A stretch of 14,071 nt of DNA from an uncultured Alistipes sp. (GTDB lineage: Bacteria > Bacteroidota > Bacteroidia > Bacteroidales > Rikenellaceae): positions 1 through 14,071 of the forward strand of contig USBO01000041.1 in the NCBI GenBank assembly GCA_900552955.1, given 5' to 3'. Under the pieces are notes generated by a model, which searched no databases, had not been told where the DNA came from, and saw only the letters and a program-made list of their open reading frames with translations. A program made the translations under genes and the position numbers. Shown in pieces: positions 1 to 6,468 of this stretch (position 1 is its first letter; the number at the start of each line of letters is the position of its first letter).

Positions 1-480
1 CAGGTGCTGCGCAAGAAAGACGCCCTGCGCGAGTGGGGTTCGATCGTGGCGCTGAGCTACATCGCGGCGCAGCGCACGCTCTACGGCTACAACGACATGG
101 CCGACGCCAAGGCGCTGCTCGAGTCGATCGCCCGCAGTTTCGGCTACATCTACGGCCGCGAGAAGCACGTGCGTATCAACACCGTGTCGCAGTCGCCCAC
201 GCCCACCACGGCGGGCAACGGCGTGCTGGGGCTCAAGGACCTGATGGAGTTCGCGGAGAACATGTCGCCGCTGGGCAACGCCTCGGCGAACGACTGCGCC
301 GACTACGTGCTGACGCTCTTCTCGGATTTCACGCGCAAGGTGACGATGCAGAATCTCTTCCACGACGGCGGTTTCTCGTCGATGGGCATGAGCCGTCGTG
401 CGATGCGCACCTACGAGAAGGGATTGCGTTTCGACGACGTGCACGAGCATCAGTTCCCCTTCGGCAAGGGCGACGAGTGA
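1..480 (+). CDS. fabI: Enoyl-ACP reductase FabI, 3' part (5' end outside window)
   Basis: This is the C-terminal 159 residues of an NADH-dependent enoyl-[acyl-carrier-protein] reductase, which performs the last reduction of each fatty-acid elongation cycle in the cytoplasm. The frame is open from base 1, so the GTG at base 4 is not a start. The short-chain dehydrogenase active site is visible: Y20, Y30 and K37 of the visible part have the spacing of E. coli FabI Y146, Y156 and K163. It is followed by INTVSQSPTPTTAG and then MSPLGNASANDCADY, the conserved substrate-loop and C-terminal helix region. The Bacteroidota-type ending is MQNLFHDGGFSSMGMS plus a tail of about 30 residues. Whole proteins of this group have about 285-290 residues, so slightly more than half is visible. 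It converges on the leftward nuclease gene, with a shared hairpin between them. The identification is firm; promoter and start lie outside. Confidence 0.95.
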   Translation, partial: QVLRKKDALREWGSIVALSYIAAQRTLYGYNDMADAKALLESIARSFGYIYGREKHVRINTVSQSPTPTTAGNGVLGLKDLMEFAENMSPLGNASANDCADYVLTLFSDFTRKVTMQNLFHDGGFSSMGMSRRAMRTYEKGLRFDDVHEHQFPFGKGDE

Positions 481-492
481 CGTTCAGGGACG

Positions 493-535
493 AATTCAGC
501 GGGGCGGCTTCCTTTCGGAGCCGCCCCGCTGAATT
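493..535. terminator. Perfect 17-bp hairpin between convergent fabI and nuclease genes
   Basis: Arms 493-509 and 519-535 are exact reverse complements (AATTCAGCGGGGCGGCT on the left), with a 9-base loop. The hairpin lies 12 bases after the fabI stop and 11 bases before the end of the leftward nuclease gene. This suits a bidirectional terminator for both. Neither side has a long T run, only the AATT ends of the stem, so termination strength is inferred. Confidence 0.75.
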
Positions 536-546
536 TCGCCGCCGGT

Positions 547-1401
547 CTACTTCAGCCGCACGACGATCTCGATAGGGTAGTGATCCGAGATGTAGGGCAC
601 GCCGTAGTCGCCGTCGAGCGTGCGGTACGACAGACACCGCATGTTGCGCACGAAGAGGTGGTCGATGACCATCGAGTTGGGGGCCTGTCCCCAGCCGTTG
701 TACGTCCCCTTGCGGTCGGTGACGGGGGCCTTCTCGCGCGCCGGCGTCATGAACTTCCTGAGCGGATCGAAGATGCGGTCGTCGATCGTCGAGTTGAGGT
801 CGCCGCCCACCACGACGCCCGCCTTGCGGCCCGCGATTTCGAGCACCTTCCGCACGACGAGCTTCACCCCTTCGCGGCGTGCCGCCTCGCCCTTGTGGTC
901 GAGATGGGTGTTGAAGTAGTAGAACTCCTTGCCCGTGGCCTTTTCGCGCAGGTGCACCCATGTCATCGTGCGGTTGCAGGCGCCGTCCCAGCCGCGCGAC
1001 ACGCGGTCGGGCGTCTCGCTCAGCCACAGATCGCCGTGATCGAGCAGGTCGTAGCGGTCGCGCAGGTAGAAGACGGCCATGATCTCGCCGCCCTCCTTGC
1101 CGTCGTCGCGGCCTACGCCCACACGGGCGTACTGCGGCAGGTTCTGCTCGATGTAGTTCACCTGAAAGAGGTAGCCCTCCTGAATGCCGAAGACCGTCGG
1201 CACCTCGCGTTCGAGCATCCGCAGCGTCGCTTCGCGGCGGTGCTCCCAACTGTTGGCGCCGTCGTCGGCTACGCCGAGGCGGATGTTGTAGGAGATGATC
1301 TTCGCTTCGCCCTCGGGCGTCGTGTCCGCGACGGTGCGGGGTGCGGCGGCGGTCGTCGCTACGCCTGCGGCGGCCATCAGCGTGAGAAGTAAGGTTTTCA
1401 T
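547..1401 (-). CDS. Secreted endonuclease/exonuclease/phosphatase family protein
   Basis: A 284-residue protein of the DNase I-like endonuclease/exonuclease/phosphatase fold, Mg-dependent phosphodiesterases or phosphatases. A signal peptide is visible at residues 1-20 (MKTLLL then an Ala/Thr-rich core), so it is probably periplasmic or exported. Fold motifs appear in order: SYNIR (N39), IQE (E75), NTHLDH (H166 and D168), GGDLNS (D201, N203), IDHLF (D247, H248) and SDHYP (D273, H274). All catalytic and metal positions expected for the fold appear present. The substrate cannot be told: relatives cleave nucleic acids, phosphoinositides or sphingomyelin. Length is normal for the short secreted Bacteroidota members. 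The start lies 21 bp after the ABC permease stop with no promoter-like sequence between, so it is probably the last gene of the ABC transporter unit. Confidence 0.85.
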   Translation of the reverse strand: MKTLLLTLMAAAGVATTAAAPRTVADTTPEGEAKIISYNIRLGVADDGANSWEHRREATLRMLEREVPTVFGIQEGYLFQVNYIEQNLPQYARVGVGRDDGKEGGEIMAVFYLRDRYDLLDHGDLWLSETPDRVSRGWDGACNRTMTWVHLREKATGKEFYYFNTHLDHKGEAARREGVKLVVRKVLEIAGRKAGVVVGGDLNSTIDDRIFDPLRKFMTPAREKAPVTDRKGTYNGWGQAPNSMVIDHLFVRNMRCLSYRTLDGDYGVPYISDHYPIEIVVRLK

Positions 1402-1422
1402 GTTTTCACGGTTGGTTTAGAA

Positions 1423-2736
1423 TCAGTATTTATATCGAATCCATTTGAGCATCTCGCGCAGCGTGGGTTTCTTGCCGTAGAGGAAGATTCCCACGCGGTA
1501 GATCTTGGCCGCGAGCCACACCATTCCCACGAAAGCGGCGTAGAGCAGCCCCAGCGAGAGGACGATCTCCCACGTCGGGATGCCGTAGGGGATGCGCGCC
1601 ATCATCACCACGGGCGAGGTGAAGGGGATGAGCGAGAACCAGAAGGCGAGCGACGAGTTGGGGTCGTTGAGCACCGACACCTCGACCAGCACGGCCAGAA
1701 TGATGGGGATCAGGATCGGCGTCTGCAACTGCGCGGCGTCCTGCACGCTGTCGACCGCCGACCCCACGGCCGCGAACATCGCCGAGTAGAGCAGATAGCC
1801 GCCCACGACGAAGAGCAGCAGGTAGCCGAAGAGCATGGCCAGGTAGCCGATGTCGGTGGCCACGGCGATGGCGTTCAGCGTCTCCGCATCGAATCCGCTC
1901 GCGGCGGCCGCCGCATCGCCGCCCTGCTGCACGGCCGCAGCCGCCTCCATCGCCCCCTCGGGCAGCACGTGCGGCATGACCGTGGCGGCCATGCCGCAGA
2001 CAAGCACGGCCCAGATGAGCACCTGCACCACCGCCACGGAGGCGACGCCGAGGATTTTGCCCATCATCAGATCGAAGGGACGCACCGACGAGACGACGAC
2101 CTCCAGCACGCGCGACGACTTCTCCTCGATGACGCTCTGCATCACCATCGCGCCGTAGATCATCAGGAACATGTAGAGCACCATGCCGAGCCCCAGCCCG
2201 AGCATCGCGGCGACGGCCGACGAGCCCGACGACGGCCCGCTCTCGTCGTTGCGCACGACCTGCATCCTGACGTCGGTCTTCACGTCGGCCAGTATGCCGT
2301 CGAGGTTCTCGATGCTGTATGCGCGCAGCTTCTCGCGTTCGAGCGCCCCTGCGATCTGTCTGCGCAGGTTCTCCTCGAGCGTCACCGACGAGGCGGAGTT
2401 GGCGTAGAGCCGCACGTCGGAGGGATCGGCGAGCACGTCGGCCCCGATCTCGAGCACGCCGAACTTGTCGATCATCACGCGCCGCGCGGTGTCGACGGGC
2501 AGCTCCGACGTTTCGAAACGCACCGCGTCGCTGTTTGCGAGGTGCTGCGCCACCAGCCCGCTGCGGTCGATCACCACGACGGTTTTGGTGTCGCCCGAGG
2601 CGTAGCGCATCATCAGCGCGGGTGCCATCATCAGTCCGAGCATCAGCACGGGCATGAGCAGCGTGGTGACGATGAAGGATTTTTTGCGGACGCGTTCGTT
2701 GAACTCGCGCGTCACGATCAGCCATACATTTGACAT
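1423..2736 (-). CDS. ABC-2 type permease, NatB/YhaP-like
   Basis: A 437-residue inner-membrane permease subunit of an ABC-2 exporter. It has the family layout: a cytoplasmic start (NVWLIVTREFNERVRKKSF), a first membrane segment at about 21-43, an extracytoplasmic domain at about 45-172, then a cluster of membrane segments at about 175-199, 225-250, 296-327, 340-358 and 390-412. The conserved cytoplasmic motif following the second segment is seen at 203-231 (IEEKSSRVLEVVVSSV, later MMGKILG). An Ala-rich loop at 262-280 is low complexity. Relatives include NatB (Na+ export in Bacillus) and YhaP, but the cargo of this one is unknown. It starts 18 bp after the ATPase stop and has an unusually clear Shine-Dalgarno sequence, so it should be translated as the partner of that ATPase. 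Confidence 0.86.
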   Translation of the reverse strand: MSNVWLIVTREFNERVRKKSFIVTTLLMPVLMLGLMMAPALMMRYASGDTKTVVVIDRSGLVAQHLANSDAVRFETSELPVDTARRVMIDKFGVLEIGADVLADPSDVRLYANSASSVTLEENLRRQIAGALEREKLRAYSIENLDGILADVKTDVRMQVVRNDESGPSSGSSAVAAMLGLGLGMVLYMFLMIYGAMVMQSVIEEKSSRVLEVVVSSVRPFDLMMGKILGVASVAVVQVLIWAVLVCGMAATVMPHVLPEGAMEAAAAVQQGGDAAAAASGFDAETLNAIAVATDIGYLAMLFGYLLLFVVGGYLLYSAMFAAVGSAVDSVQDAAQLQTPILIPIILAVLVEVSVLNDPNSSLAFWFSLIPFTSPVVMMARIPYGIPTWEIVLSLGLLYAAFVGMVWLAAKIYRVGIFLYGKKPTLREMLKWIRYKY

Positions 2737-2739
2737 AAG

Positions 2740-2745
2740 ACCTCC
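2740..2745 (-). promoter_or_regulatory. Ribosome binding site of the ABC permease
   Basis: On the minus strand GGAGGT ends 3 bases before the permease ATG. Strong Shine-Dalgarno sequences are uncommon in Bacteroidota and most other genes in this window lack one, so this supports the chosen start. It may also set the ATPase:permease ratio. Confidence 0.6.
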
Positions 2746-2754
2746 GTAATTGGG

Positions 2755-3699
2755 TTACAGCGAGCCGTTGACGGCCCGTATGAAAATATCGTTCATCGAG
2801 GGAATCTCCTCGGCGAAGGAGCGCAGCGCCACCGCCTCGTTCGCGGCGGCGATCGCACCGCGCACCGCCGCATCGTCGGTGACGCGGATCGTCAGCGACC
2901 GCAGCGCGGCGGTCTCCCCGGCCGTCGGCGTGTCGTCGTCCGCCGCCACCACCTCGCAGCGGCCCGCGAGCGCCTCCTTCAGCGCCGCCGCATCGCCGCG
3001 GTACTCGAGCCGGAAGAGATTGCGGCCGTGGCGGCGGCGAATCGCGTCGACGTCGCCCGAGAGGATGTTGTGCGAGCGGTCGATGAGCGTGATGTGGTCG
3101 CACACCTCCTCCACCGAGGACATGTTGTGCGTCGAGAAGATGACGGTCGCCCCACGGTCGCGCAGCCCCAGAATCTCGCGTTTGAGCAGGTCGGCGTTGA
3201 TGGGGTCGAAACCCGAGAAGGGTTCGTCGAAGATCAGCAGCTCGGGTTCGTGCAGTACCGTGACGATGAACTGCACCTTCTGCGCCATGCCCTTCGAGAG
3301 CTCCTCGACGCGGCGGTTCCACCACGACGCGATGTCGAAGCGTTCGAACCACACCCGCAGGCGGCGCGTCGCCTCGGCGCGCGACAGCCCCTTGAGGCGA
3401 GCGAAAAAGATCGCCTGCTCGCCGACCTTCATCTTTTTGTACAGCCCCCGCTCCTCGGGCAGGTAGCCGATCCGCCGCACGTCGGCGGGGGCCAGGGGTT
3501 GTCCGTCGAACCAGACGCGCCCCTCGTCGGGCGCGGTGATGCGGTTGATGATGCGGATGAGCGTCGTCTTGCCCGCTCCGTTGGGGCCCAGCAGGCCGTA
3601 GACCGATCCGCGCGGGATGTCGACCGACACGTCGTCGAGCGCCGTGTGACCGGCATAGTGTTTCGAGACGTGCTCGGCACGCAGTAAGAGATCCTCCAT
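2755..3699 (-). CDS. ABC transporter ATP-binding protein, NatA/DUF4162 type
   Basis: A 314-residue ATPase subunit that drives the neighbouring permease. Counting from the chosen ATG: Walker A GPNGAGKTT at 38-46, the PEERGLY segment of this subfamily at the Q-loop position (81-87), signature ELSKGMAQK at 133-141 (KGM instead of the usual GGQ, normal for this subfamily), Walker B LLIFDEPFSGFDP at 154-166 and the switch histidine H191. Residues from about 225 to the end form a separate C-terminal domain ending in FAEEIPSMNDIFIRAV, typical of NatA-like proteins. The frame is open 27 codons further upstream, but the ATG at 3699 is preferred. The ABC domain starts directly after it, and the promoter -7 box lies between the two candidates. 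It is the first gene of a leftward unit with the permease and the nuclease. Cargo unknown. Confidence 0.93.
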   Translation of the reverse strand: MEDLLLRAEHVSKHYAGHTALDDVSVDIPRGSVYGLLGPNGAGKTTLIRIINRITAPDEGRVWFDGQPLAPADVRRIGYLPEERGLYKKMKVGEQAIFFARLKGLSRAEATRRLRVWFERFDIASWWNRRVEELSKGMAQKVQFIVTVLHEPELLIFDEPFSGFDPINADLLKREILGLRDRGATVIFSTHNMSSVEEVCDHITLIDRSHNILSGDVDAIRRRHGRNLFRLEYRGDAAALKEALAGRCEVVAADDDTPTAGETAALRSLTIRVTDDAAVRGAIAAANEAVALRSFAEEIPSMNDIFIRAVNGSL

Positions 3700-3716
3700 G
3701 GGATGATAAGTTTTCA

Positions 3717-3754
3717 CAAATATACGCATAATTACCGGATTTCGCAGCGAAATC
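3717..3754 (-). promoter_or_regulatory. Promoter of the ABC transporter unit with palindrome over the -33 box
   Basis: On the minus strand TATATTTG (3717-3724) matches the Bacteroidota -7 consensus TAnnTTTG. Exactly 20 bases upstream is CTG (3745-3747), one change from the usual TTG of the -33 element. The perfect inverted repeat GATTTCG-CAG-CGAAATC (3738-3754, plus strand) is centred on that triplet. Such a placement is expected for an operator, but no regulator gene is near. The expected transcription start leaves a very short leader before the ATG at 3699. Confidence 0.55.
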
Positions 3755-3929
3755 GCACGTCCTGTCCGTCGGAAACGCAAACGAACAATCGCTCGCCGCA
3801 GGCCGGTCCGCAGCGCCGATCCGTAACCCGATCGCTCTGTTTCCGAACGATTTACACGTGTGGAGGCCGATCCGCTTACACCCTGTGGGGGCCTGCGGGC
3901 GCCGGTGCGAAGAAAAATACACCCGAAAC

Positions 3930-3960
3930 TTGCACAATCCGAAAGCGGTTGCTATTTTTG
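3930..3960 (+). promoter_or_regulatory. Promoter of the lipoprotein gene
   Basis: TTG (3930-3932), 20 bases, then TATTTTTG (3953-3960): both elements match the Bacteroidota housekeeping sigma consensus (TTG near -33, TAnnTTTG near -7). The expected start is about 7 bases downstream, giving a leader of roughly 35 bases before the ATG at 4003. The spacing equals that of the divergent ABC promoter. Confidence 0.7.
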
Positions 3961-4002
3961 AAACAGCCAATCATGTTCCGTAATGCTTAAAAATCAACCG
4001 AA

Positions 4003-5784
4003 ATGATGAAAAAACGACTATTCGCGGCGGCCTTTGTCGTCGCTGCGCTGCTGACGGGCGCCGCCTGCGGCGATTCGCATGAAGAGCCCGAACCTCCCGT
4101 CGGGGAAGGGGGAACCGAACAGGAGAGGCCGGACGGGGAGAAACCCGTGGAGCCGGCCGACGCCTTCGTCCTGACGCTCTCCGACGCGGGCCCGACGACG
4201 TTCAGACTCACGGTCGAGCCACGCGATCCGCAGACCAACTACTACGTGGGCATCACCACGCGTGCCGATTTCGACCGCCTGCAGACGGCGCAGGCCGTCG
4301 CCGAAGCCTTCGTCGAGATCGAGCGGAAACACGGCCAGATCGACTGGACGACGCCCGACGACAAACTCGTCTTCCGCGGCGATAAGACCTTCGACGCGGG
4401 CGCCTCGTGGGAGCTCCGGCCCAAGAGCGCCTACGCCGTGGTGGTCTTCGGCGTCGGGGCCGAAGGGGCGATCACGACCGGGGTGTTCCACGACTTCATC
4501 TCCACGACCGAGGTGCCGCCTTCGGACAACCGGCTGACGGTCAGCGTGGCGCCCGAATCGGCCCTGGTCACGGTGACCGCCGCCAACGACGATCCCTACT
4601 TTCTGGACTGCGTCGAGGCCAAACGCATCGAAGGGTACCCCACCGACCGGCTGGCCGAGTTCCTGATCGGCAGCTACGGGAACGCCATCTCCTCCTGCAT
4701 CGAAACGGGCGACGTGACGCGCGATTTCACCCGTCTGCTGGAGGAGGATACGGACTATTGCGCCGTGGCGTTCGGGTATCTGGGCGGGTATCCGACCACC
4801 GACATCGTCGTGATTCCGTTCCACACCCCGGGCGGCGAGCTCCGGCCGCAGGACTGCACCTTCACCGCGACGGTCAGCGACATCACGCTCCAGGGTGCGA
4901 ACGTCGCCGTCGAACCGTCGAATCCCGCCACGCCCTACTTCTGGCAGGTCTACAACACGACGCTCATCGAGAGCTACCGCAAAGGAGCCGGCCTCGCGCA
5001 ACTGATGACCGACGGACTGGCCATCATCGCCGAGGCGCTCTCCGAGCAGGCGGGCGTCGAGATCACGCTCGAAAAGGCGGCCGGCATGGTCACCACGACC
5101 GGCCGCGACGCCTTCATCTACACCACGCTCGATCCCGCCACCGAATATTGCGTCGTGGCCGTCGGGCTCGACAGCAAGGCCCGCCAGACCACCGGGGTCT
5201 ACGTCTCGGAACCCTTCCGGACGCTCACCCCGGGCGGCAGCGCCACCGATCCGATGGAGTGCACGATCACCGTCAACGGCATGACCGACGAGGGCCTGAG
5301 CGTGACGGTGACACCCGCCGATAAGCAGATGACCTACGTGGGCATGGCCGGCGAAGCCGATTACTATGCCGAATTCGCCTCCGACGCGGAGTACCTGACC
5401 GACGACCTGCTGCTGTGGACCGAGATGGCCGCCGGCGAGCAGATGTCGCTGGTGGAGATGCTCTCGGAGTTCGGGCTGTTCCTGCGGGGCGACCAAACCT
5501 ATATCTTCCCCGAGGAGTTCACCCCCGGCAAGCGCTATTTAGCCTACACTTATGGATTGAATGAGCAGGGTGAGCTGACCACCGGCATGCAGAAGAGCTT
5601 CTTCACGATCGACGAGACGGGTGCCGCGCATCCCGCCGAGGCGCCGACTGCCCCGAGCGTCCGCAAGCCGCACGCGCGGCTCGATCCGCGCTTCGCGGCC
5701 TGCCGTCCCGCGCCCGACGCTGTCCGATCGGCCGTCAGCCTGCACAGCGGTGCCGCGAAACGCGCCGTCGTCCGTTTCGAATAG
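4003..5784 (+). CDS. Four-repeat surface-type lipoprotein of unknown function
   Basis: A 593-residue protein I cannot assign to a named family. Residues 1-21 form a lipoprotein signal peptide (MMKKRLF, then a hydrophobic core) with a GAAC lipobox at C22. The acidic sequence GDSHEEPEPP follows, which resembles surface-export signals of Bacteroidota lipoproteins. A Glu/Pro/Gly-rich linker runs to about 53. Four diverged copies of a beta-rich, fibronectin-III-like unit follow at about 54-170, 176-275, 283-408 and 417-536. Each opens like VEPSNPATPYFWQVY (also VEPRDPQTNYYVGI and VTPADKQMTYVGM). Three of the four end like TEYCVVAVG...TTGVY...F.T, and the second keeps only the first half of that ending. 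The Cys pairs in repeats 2 and 3 may form disulfides. A basic Ala/Arg/Pro tail of about 50 residues closes it. Either ATG (4003 or 4006) could start it. It appears monocistronic, with its own promoter and terminator. Role unknown; binding of a host or polymer ligand is only a guess. Confidence 0.75.
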   Translation: MMKKRLFAAAFVVAALLTGAACGDSHEEPEPPVGEGGTEQERPDGEKPVEPADAFVLTLSDAGPTTFRLTVEPRDPQTNYYVGITTRADFDRLQTAQAVAEAFVEIERKHGQIDWTTPDDKLVFRGDKTFDAGASWELRPKSAYAVVVFGVGAEGAITTGVFHDFISTTEVPPSDNRLTVSVAPESALVTVTAANDDPYFLDCVEAKRIEGYPTDRLAEFLIGSYGNAISSCIETGDVTRDFTRLLEEDTDYCAVAFGYLGGYPTTDIVVIPFHTPGGELRPQDCTFTATVSDITLQGANVAVEPSNPATPYFWQVYNTTLIESYRKGAGLAQLMTDGLAIIAEALSEQAGVEITLEKAAGMVTTTGRDAFIYTTLDPATEYCVVAVGLDSKARQTTGVYVSEPFRTLTPGGSATDPMECTITVNGMTDEGLSVTVTPADKQMTYVGMAGEADYYAEFASDAEYLTDDLLLWTEMAAGEQMSLVEMLSEFGLFLRGDQTYIFPEEFTPGKRYLAYTYGLNEQGELTTGMQKSFFTIDETGAAHPAEAPTAPSVRKPHARLDPRFAACRPAPDAVRSAVSLHSGAAKRAVVRFE

Positions 5785-5800
5785 CGCATTCGGCTTCCGG

Positions 5801-5845
5801 CTTCCGCAACCCGACCATGCGGTCGGGCTGCGGAAGTCTTTTTTT
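5801..5845 (+). terminator. Intrinsic terminator after the lipoprotein gene
   Basis: Arms 5801-5816 and 5821-5836 form a 16-position stem with one A/C mismatch and the loop ATGC. TCTTTTTTT (5837-5845) follows directly. This is a canonical rho-independent terminator, 16 bases after the lipoprotein stop. In the minus direction no T run follows the stem, so it should act mainly on rightward transcripts. Confidence 0.92.
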
Positions 5846-5870
5846 GTGAGAGTCTCGGAAAACGGTCGGT

Positions 5871-5887
5871 GCCGCAAAAGGAGCGGC
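5871..5887 (-). terminator. Weak hairpin after the PPTase-like gene
   Basis: GCCGC (5871-5875) pairs with GCGGC (5883-5887) around a 7-base loop, just after the leftward stop at 5891. There is no T run in the leftward direction beyond a short TTTT further on. This is a possible 3' end or a chance hairpin. Confidence 0.25.
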
Positions 5888-5890
5888 CCC

Positions 5891-6430
5891 TCAGATACGG
5901 TAAACCACGATCAGCCCCTCGCGCAGTTCGAGCCGCATGGCAACGGGTGCGCCGCCGCGGATGCGGCCCACGACCTCGCCCGCCGCGAAGTCGATCCGTT
6001 CGACGGCAAGATCGCTCCGCAGGTCGAGCCCTCCGGAGCGGGAGAGTTTGTAGAGCGTCTCCTTGGCGCACCACACGACGCCCGCCGTGCGGGGATCGTC
6101 GGCGAGCGCCGCCTCGGCAGGCGTCAGAAAACGCGCTGCGGCGCGGGTGAAATCGCGGGTCTCGGGACGGTCGGAGAGCACGACGGCGTCCCATCCGCCG
6201 CCGTGCGAAACGCCGAAGCGGCGCGGATCGCCGAGCAGCTGCGGCGCGCCCGCTGCGTCGTAGCCGATGCGCACGTCGCCCAGTTCGCGGTAGACGACCG
6301 CCCGCCACGTGAGGTACTCGGCCCGTCGGCGGGGTGCGAACGCTGCCGCTGCGGCCCGATCGGCCTCGGTCGCCGCGTCGCGCAAGGCATCGGGCGAGGC
6401 CAGCGGGGTGAGGATGCAGCGTGGGGTCAT
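5891..6430 (-). CDS. 4'-phosphopantetheinyl transferase-like protein, short and atypical
   Basis: A 179-residue protein of the Sfp/AcpS superfamily, enzymes that move phosphopantetheine from CoA onto carrier proteins. Seen in order: RRRAEYLTWRAV (34-45, the usual Arg-rich CoA-binding helix), GAPQL (61-65), VSHGGG (74-79, H76 of the SHS loop) and WCAKETLYKL (120-129, the WxxKExxxK signature with K123, E124 and K128). Odd: the GxDxE segment, whose Asp and Glu bind the metal, normally lies 40-45 residues before the Trp and is missing. After VVLSD (83-87) the chain goes directly to RPETRDF and the RFLTPAE helix. At 179 residues it is shorter than Sfp (about 220). It may be a divergent or non-catalytic member. 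It lies 38 bp after gldE, where Bacteroidota often carry such a gene, so its role may be tied to GldE rather than to fatty-acid synthesis. Confidence 0.75.
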   Translation of the reverse strand: MTPRCILTPLASPDALRDAATEADRAAAAAFAPRRRAEYLTWRAVVYRELGDVRIGYDAAGAPQLLGDPRRFGVSHGGGWDAVVLSDRPETRDFTRAAARFLTPAEAALADDPRTAGVVWCAKETLYKLSRSGGLDLRSDLAVERIDFAAGEVVGRIRGGAPVAMRLELREGLIVVYRI

Positions 6431-6468
6431 CTTTTTCGGGAGAGATTCGGCACTGTGCGGGGCCGGTT

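Larger units (their letters stand above)
3700..4002. other. Divergent intergenic region
   Basis: About 300 bp without a credible gene between the leftward ABC ATPase and the rightward lipoprotein. It holds one promoter for each direction (3717-3747 and 3930-3960). It also holds the inverted repeat at 3738-3754 and an 8-base palindrome ACACGTGT at 3854-3861. The central part, about 3760-3920, is GC-rich and shows nothing I recognise. Small open frames here have no recognisable start context or protein character. Confidence 0.6.

Noticed and set aside
3699..3780. A longer ABC ATPase start, 27 codons upstream
   Set aside because: The extra residues are not family-like, and the promoter -7 box would lie inside the gene.
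3854..3861. Palindrome ACACGTGT between the two promoters
   Set aside because: It is only 8 bases, far from both -33 boxes and without a second copy. Too little to call a site.
3703..3990. A plus-strand open frame of 95 codons in the divergent intergenic region
   Set aside because: Its reading frame covers both promoters, and its translation shows no protein-like character or start context.
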